DNA of 64,000 bases, taken from Isoetes taiwanensis. Lineage: Eukaryota > Streptophyta > Lycopodiopsida > Isoetales > Isoetaceae. The notes below the pieces were generated by a model. That model made no database searches and had not been told where the DNA came from. It was given only the letters and a program-made list of their open reading frames with translations. Positions 59,631 to 64,000 of the stretch are shown piece by piece. A program made the position numbers and the translations under genes. The stretch is taken from assembly GCA_021234155.1 (NCBI GenBank), contig JAJEKV010000020.1, positions 1,909,275 to 1,973,274 of the forward strand. The letters are read 5' to 3'. Numbering within the stretch: position 1 is the stretch's first letter; each line of letters opens with the position of its first letter.

Positions 59631-60755
59631 ATGGCTCGAACGAAGCAGACCGCCCGCAAGGTTGTGCCTGATGGATACGTGAGCGCCCAAGAGCAGGCCG
59701 TTCGACAGAAGGCCCGACCATGATGCCGAAGAGGCAGGTAGATCAACCTAATCCTAATGCCGAAGAGGAGGAACAGGTAGATCAACCTAATCCTAACGCC
59801 GAAGAGGAGGAACAGGTGAATCAGCCTAACCCTAATACCGAAGAAGGAAGAACAGCCTAAGATCTCGAGGCATCGGAGGAGGTCAAAGTTGATATGGACG
59901 CGGCCGAGGAGTTGAAGAGGGAGCTGGAGAGAGAAATTTTCGGAGACGGCACTAACACAGAGCAAGCGCACAAGAAAGGAAAGAGAAAAAGGGAGGAAGG
60001 CGAGAAGAAGAAAACCAAGGAGGAGCGCAGCAAAGAAAAGGAGGAGCGGCGCAAGAAGAAAGAAGAAAAGAAACAGAGGAAGGAGGAAAAGAAGAAGCGC
60101 AGGGAAGAGCGGGAGAGAGTGAGAGCGGAGAAGGGGAAGGATCCAGAGCGACCGGCAGGGAAACCGAAAAAGAAGAAGACTCCGGCCAAGGGAGTAACGA
60201 TCCAGGAGCCAGACCCGGAGAAACCACCATCCTCATCCGACACAGAGTCGGATAGGGAAGCTAGAAGACCCGACCCCACCGGAGGCTCCGACCCCCTCAA
60301 ACACAAATACGGAGGAGGAGGACGCTAGTAGCAAGCGCACCCCATACCCTAGGTGGCCGCCAAGCATCCCAAATGACAATACAAAGAAGCCGAAACCACA
60401 AAGGGAGTCCTACGCGCTCAAGCAAGACCTCAAGTACCGGAAGGAGCTGAAAGAGTATAATTCGTTCATGAAAATGTACGAAGAATACTCTAAGTATTAC
60501 GAGGAGCATAAGGTGACTTTTGTGGAAGGAGGTCGGCCGACGAAGAAGAACACGCTCAAACCGCCACCTGAGAAACCAGAGCCACCGAAGAAACCAATGA
60601 AGAGACATGTGGACTCCAAGTTTTCGAGAGCGGCCAAGGAGATCAGGCATTTTCAGCAGAGCTACGGCTTCCTCATCCCTAGAGCGTCCTTTGCACGACT
60701 CACAAGGGAAATTTCAGTTGGATACCGACCACCAAAGCCTCTAATACATTTCTAG
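59631..60755 (+). pseudogene. E2 ORF: H3 tail mimic, charged linker and CENH3-like segment
   Basis: The ATG at 59631 begins MARTKQTARKVVPDGYV: residues 1-9 of mature histone H3 (ARTKQTARK, including K4 and K9) are exact, then Ser10 is lost. After a stop at 59721 the next frame continues with three ~36-bp repeats encoding QPNPNAEEEEQVD-like units. A long Lys/Glu-rich region (59894-60328) and a coiled-coil-like stretch KELKEYNSFMKMYEEYSKYY follow. The end (about 60620-60725) reads KEIRHFQQSYGFLIPRASFA and RLTREI. This matches the alpha-N/alpha-1 part of H3 and, through RHFQ and LIP.ASF, CENH3 in particular. The rest of the histone fold is missing: the frame stops at 60755. Three reading frames are used, so at least two indels have occurred since the ORF was intact. 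Confidence 0.8.
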
Positions 60756-61761
60756 GCTACCACCCCTCAATTTGAGGTAAACCAATGTCTTTCTAGCATT
60801 TATTGAAACGGCATGAAATCTTAAACTTGAATGCGGTTACATAAAGCTCAAACGAGTGGAGAATAGAGAGAAGGTTGTTATGAGAAGGAGGACTGACGAC
60901 GAATTGAACGCTCCTCCCCTCCAATGGTAAGGTTCATTTCAACCTTCTAAAGTTCCCAATCAATTTACCCTTGCAAAGGAAGTGCTTAAGATTTTAGATG
61001 GCTACGAACCCCTCCCGTCATCTAGGACTTTGCATACTACAAGTATATTCCTTAAAATCTCCCGTGAATGTGATCAATTTCCCCACTGCAAAAGTAGTAT
61101 CCTTCTGTTTCAAAAGTGTCCTATCCTCTGGAACAAAGGTTAAATTTGAATGATGCAATAATTTTTTCGAATGGTAACTTTTAAACTTGCTTTTCAAAAG
61201 CATTCAATTGAATGCTAAACTCTTCGATTGACATTCAATCCGGACATATATAAAACAACTAAAAAGTTGTTGAAAAATAAATATTTATATAATATTGTCA
61301 AATAGAACGTTTATAAAATATTTATTTTAACGAGATAACTTTTGTTTGTAACATATCTTTGAAATGAAATCTTAAAATATATAAATATAACGGTATAACA
61401 CATGTATTATAACTAGTCTATGTGCTAATCATATATACAGTAAATGAAACTGGTAACTTGCATTTTTGTGTTAAACTTAAGAATGATTAAGAAATTTATT
61501 TATGTATTTGGAATATTATTACATTATCAGTAATAAGTTTATCTATTTTATATACAAGTTTTTCTTATAGAATTTACATTTATCATTTGTCATTTTTGAA
61601 GATAAAGGTAACAATCAAAATTTTGAATTGCAATTTGTCAATTTTTTCCGTCATAGTTATTGAGTAGTAAACTTGTCATTACCTTATTAACAAGAAGTTG
61701 GATTTCTATCATAAAATTGTTAAAACTCATCTCATTAGTTTGACATTTACTTTATAACTTA
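60756..61761. other. AT-rich spacer, E2 remainder lost
   Basis: No gag, pol or LTR of E2 is found. From about 61200 the DNA is very AT-rich without open frames of note. Confidence 0.5.
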
Positions 61762-61790
61762 CTAGAAAAAGTGCCCAGCATTGTTGGGCA
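61762..61790 (-). mobile_element. Helitron 3' terminus (minus strand)
   Basis: Read on the minus strand: hairpin TGCCCAACAATGCTGGGCA (61790-61772), 6-nt spacer, CTAG (61765-61762), host T. Same family as the end at 4614. The body extends rightward, but no 5' end was recognised before the window edge. Confidence 0.6.
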
Positions 61791-61799
61791 TTTCGTGAG

Positions 61800-63206
61800 G
61801 CATAAATTCAAAAACTTGTACATATATCATACTCACATCATATATTAAAAAACTTGTACATATATCATGCTCACATCAAACATGGCAATGTTGTCGTGTA
61901 TAAGTTGAAAGCACATAGAATGATGCTTTCTCTTGATAATTTTGTATAGTGTACTCGTACTATTTGCCCACAAGATGTCGAGTTAAAAATAACAATTCTC
62001 TTCCTCTAACCCAACAGAGAGTAGATGGAGATCAAATTCCCTCCTCAAGGAAAACGATTCAGCAAATGTTGAGAGGTCTAGAGGAACCGCATAGCAAGCA
62101 AAATGTGGTCCATTATATACACTTTAATATACAGTACTCTGTTGCATTTGGTAGGAAATTGGAAGTAAGGAACAACGCGATTAGGTTACTTGCAAATCAT
62201 GTGCAAGATGGCTGAGAAAAGTTCTTTGTGATAAAGGAGGATTGCTTTTACTTTACATGCACCAGCAGTAAGTCTGTATAGAATGTTGCAGCATTATATT
62301 TTTATCAGTTATAGTGCTTCCCAATTAGTTTAACTTTATGATGTAGCTCAATGAAGGCAAAAGTAATAACCTTTGTTCAGTATACCACTCTATTTGGTTG
62401 CTTGATAGAACACCCAAAATTTTCTTATGTGATTAAATGTCAACCATCGCATAAGTAGAAACTCGGCAGAATAATAACTTCTAAGCCTAGGACTTGATAC
62501 AATCTGAATCATTATTGATATGTACCACTCTTAAAAGCATTTATTGTTCCTTCTCTTAACCTTTTGTGCAAGAATTTATTTGTGACAGATACATAGCCTA
62601 AATCACCTTTTTTTATCCACCATCTGAGACATTCAGTTGGGAAATCATTCAAACTAATGTTGGCGTCTTATAGATTGGTTGTATATATCAGGTGGCTGGC
62701 TATGGGGAGGAAATGCAAGGAAGACTGACCATACCATTCCCCAAACCTGCCGTATTGCTAGTTTTTCTTTTTTCTGAGGGGGGAGGACATGGATCTCTAT
62801 TATTAACAAAAATAGAGGCACAATACACAATGCAAAGACAGGAATAAAACTCTATCCTAGTGGACAAGCTGACCTAAATATGCATAAACACTTATCTATG
62901 CAAAAGAAGAACATTGTAAATAAGTATGCCAAATTGTCTTTGGATTGCCCCTAGGGGGGCAAGCCCTTATCCATGTGGGTTTATAGCACATTTCAAGTAT
63001 CAGTATATGCCAAGAATATACCAATGACTGCTCCAAACTTATTATAGGGTGTAAACTGGCGGTGGCCGCTGTTGTTGGGCAGCCATTTGGAAACCGGCTA
63101 ACCGTTGCTTGGTCCTCCTAAGGACAATGGCCGTGTCTATCTTTCTACCCACAACAAGCAAGGCATGCTTTAAACCTTCTATACGTTGTTCACAAGGAAA
63201 GGAAAG
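61800..63206. other. No supported gene (probably Helitron interior)
   Basis: AT-rich with short open stretches only. A purine-rich GAGGGGGGAGGACATGG phrase sits near 62776. Confidence 0.4.
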
Positions 63207-63946
63207 ATGGGAGAAATAGTTCCGGCAGTGATAGTGGGCGCCGATAGAATAGGACAAGCTCTTGCACAAATGGGCAATGGCAAAAACGTAATTGTGAAAA
63301 GAGGAGAGCCAATACCTAGCAATTCTCAAGGACCATTTTTGTGTGTACTAGAAATGATGGCCTAAATGGAGTAATTGATGCCACTCCTCCTGCTCATAGG
63401 GATGGTATACTTGCTACCCAGCAATGCAACTAGTTGTATGTTGTGCTGTGAATTAGGTCCTGATAAGGCAGTGCAGATTTGGTGTTTTTTCAGAACGGAA
63501 TACTTGAGCCTTGGCTCCTTAGTTGTGACCTTGCAGCTGTTACCCACGTTCTTGTGTATTTTGTCGTTGCCAAACTTGGACAGGCCCCTCTTGATGGTAG
63601 GACTGATTTGAATCCCGAAGGCCTTACCATGGCTTCTGGCAAACGGGCTCCTTCAATTGCTGATAGATTGCATTTTGCAGGTATGTCTTGCAAGGTATTT
63701 GTGCTTTACGTTTGCTTTCTTTCCTGTTGTTTTCCTTGTACATCCTTTTGCAAATTATGGTTGTTTGTGTAATGGCAATAGGTTCTTGATGAAAAAGAGT
63801 TTGTAAAACTCTTATTGAAGAAGCTTATATTGATTTCAGCTCTTATGCTCGTTGGCACAAGACATGGTATTTCAGTAGGAGAAGTGGAGCAAAAGTATAA
63901 AACTGAGGTCAGACAAATGCAGATAGAAAAGAAGAAATTGATTTAA
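63207..63946 (+). pseudogene. Plant Rossmann-fold NAD(P)-binding protein gene, frameshifted
   Basis: Three exons fit: 63207-63404, 63477-63694 and 63782-63946, with GT-AG introns. The protein opens PAVIVGADRIGQALAQMGNG, a dinucleotide-binding GxxxxG turn, then VCTRNDGLNGVIDATPPAHR, DLVFFQNGILEPWLLSCDLA, DGRTDLNPEGLTMASGK and MLVGTRHGISVGEVEQKY. This agrees with a conserved plant oxidoreductase-like protein related to ketopantoate reductases; I cannot give its name with certainty. One base is missing in a T run near 63339, putting exon 1 out of frame for its last third, so this copy is probably a pseudogene unless it is a sequencing error. A stop at 63946 may be early. It may be carried by the Helitron whose end is at 61762. 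Confidence 0.65.
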
Positions 63947-64000
63947 GATTTCCCACCCCATGTCAGCTTGGTAAAATAGTAAAATTAGTACAAAGTGTCA

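Larger units (their letters stand above)
57331..60755 (+). mobile_element. E2: 5' part of a Ty3/gypsy-type element with H3-tail ORF
   Basis: A 5' LTR (57331-58910), primer site and one long leader ORF are present; gag, pol and 3' LTR are absent from the window, so the right boundary after about 60755 is lost. The LTR shares its ends and several blocks with the E1 LTR, for example GATGGNGTGGACNACCCT, TGTTCTATGCCAGCCAA and CCGTCAGTC, so the two are relatives. It appears inserted in a LINE remnant; the target bases would be AAAAC at 57326-57330. Confidence 0.85.

Noticed and set aside
59857-60306. Long minus-strand open frame rich in Ser, Phe and Leu
   Set aside because: It is the mirror of the Lys/Glu codon-rich linker on the plus strand, which naturally lacks stops in the antisense frame.

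Overview
The window looks like repeat-rich nuclear DNA of a land plant. The evidence is a plant-type SAC51-like bHLH gene with intron and upstream ORF, plant-style Ty3/gypsy retrotransposons primed by initiator tRNA-Met, a dual-RNase-H Tat-like element, CTAG-ended Helitrons carrying gene pieces, and a plant Rossmann-fold gene at the right edge. An IRG-type GTPase is unusual for a flowering plant, so a seed-free lineage (fern, lycophyte or bryophyte) is possible, but that is only a guess. No bacterial-type operons, CRISPR arrays, rRNA or tRNA genes were recognised.

Layout. 1-3 kb: AT-rich spacer. 3.0-3.5 kb: broken LINE reverse transcriptase (minus), then two tandem Helitron 3' ends. 4.6-8.05 kb: an end-to-end minus-strand Helitron carrying fragments of NAA10 and of a KDM5-like JmjN gene. 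9.2-9.5 kb: tandem duplication and another Helitron end. 10.06-11.2 kb: a three-exon, apparently intact IRG-like GTPase gene (minus) with a strong inverted repeat 5' of it. 14.3-32.8 kb: element E1, a chromodomain Ty3/gypsy retrotransposon with 1.66-1.68 kb LTRs and a GTCGA target duplication, split by a nested 5.5 kb non-autonomous LTR element in the other direction (ACGCC duplication). 33.45-44.0 kb: element E3, a Tat-like Ty3/gypsy element with GTTAG duplication. 45.2-46.3 kb: two short inverted-repeat elements. 48.1-49.15 kb: LINE C-terminal fragment. 49.9-51.36 kb: SAC51-like bHLH gene. 53.1-56.8 kb: element E4, a decayed Ty3/gypsy body. 57.0-57.3 kb: possible LINE endonuclease remnant. 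57.3-60.8 kb: 5' part of element E2, a relative of E1. 61.76 kb to the end: a further Helitron end and a frameshifted Rossmann-fold gene running to the right edge.

The most striking content is in E1 and E2. Their LTRs are recognisably homologous, and each encodes, ahead of where gag lies, a protein ending in a histone H3 fold. In E1 almost the whole H3 core is present (about three quarters identical to ordinary plant H3 by eye), fused behind an unknown N-terminal domain and a Gln-rich linker. In E2 the ORF starts with the exact H3 tail ARTKQTARK, continues through an acidic/lysine-rich linker, and ends in a CENH3-like alpha-N/alpha-1 segment. E1 pol also ends in a chromodomain, the type of module that reads methylated H3. 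The retrotransposon lineage may therefore encode both a histone mimic and a histone-mark reader. The copies here are damaged by frameshifts and stops, so function has to be judged on relatives elsewhere in the genome.
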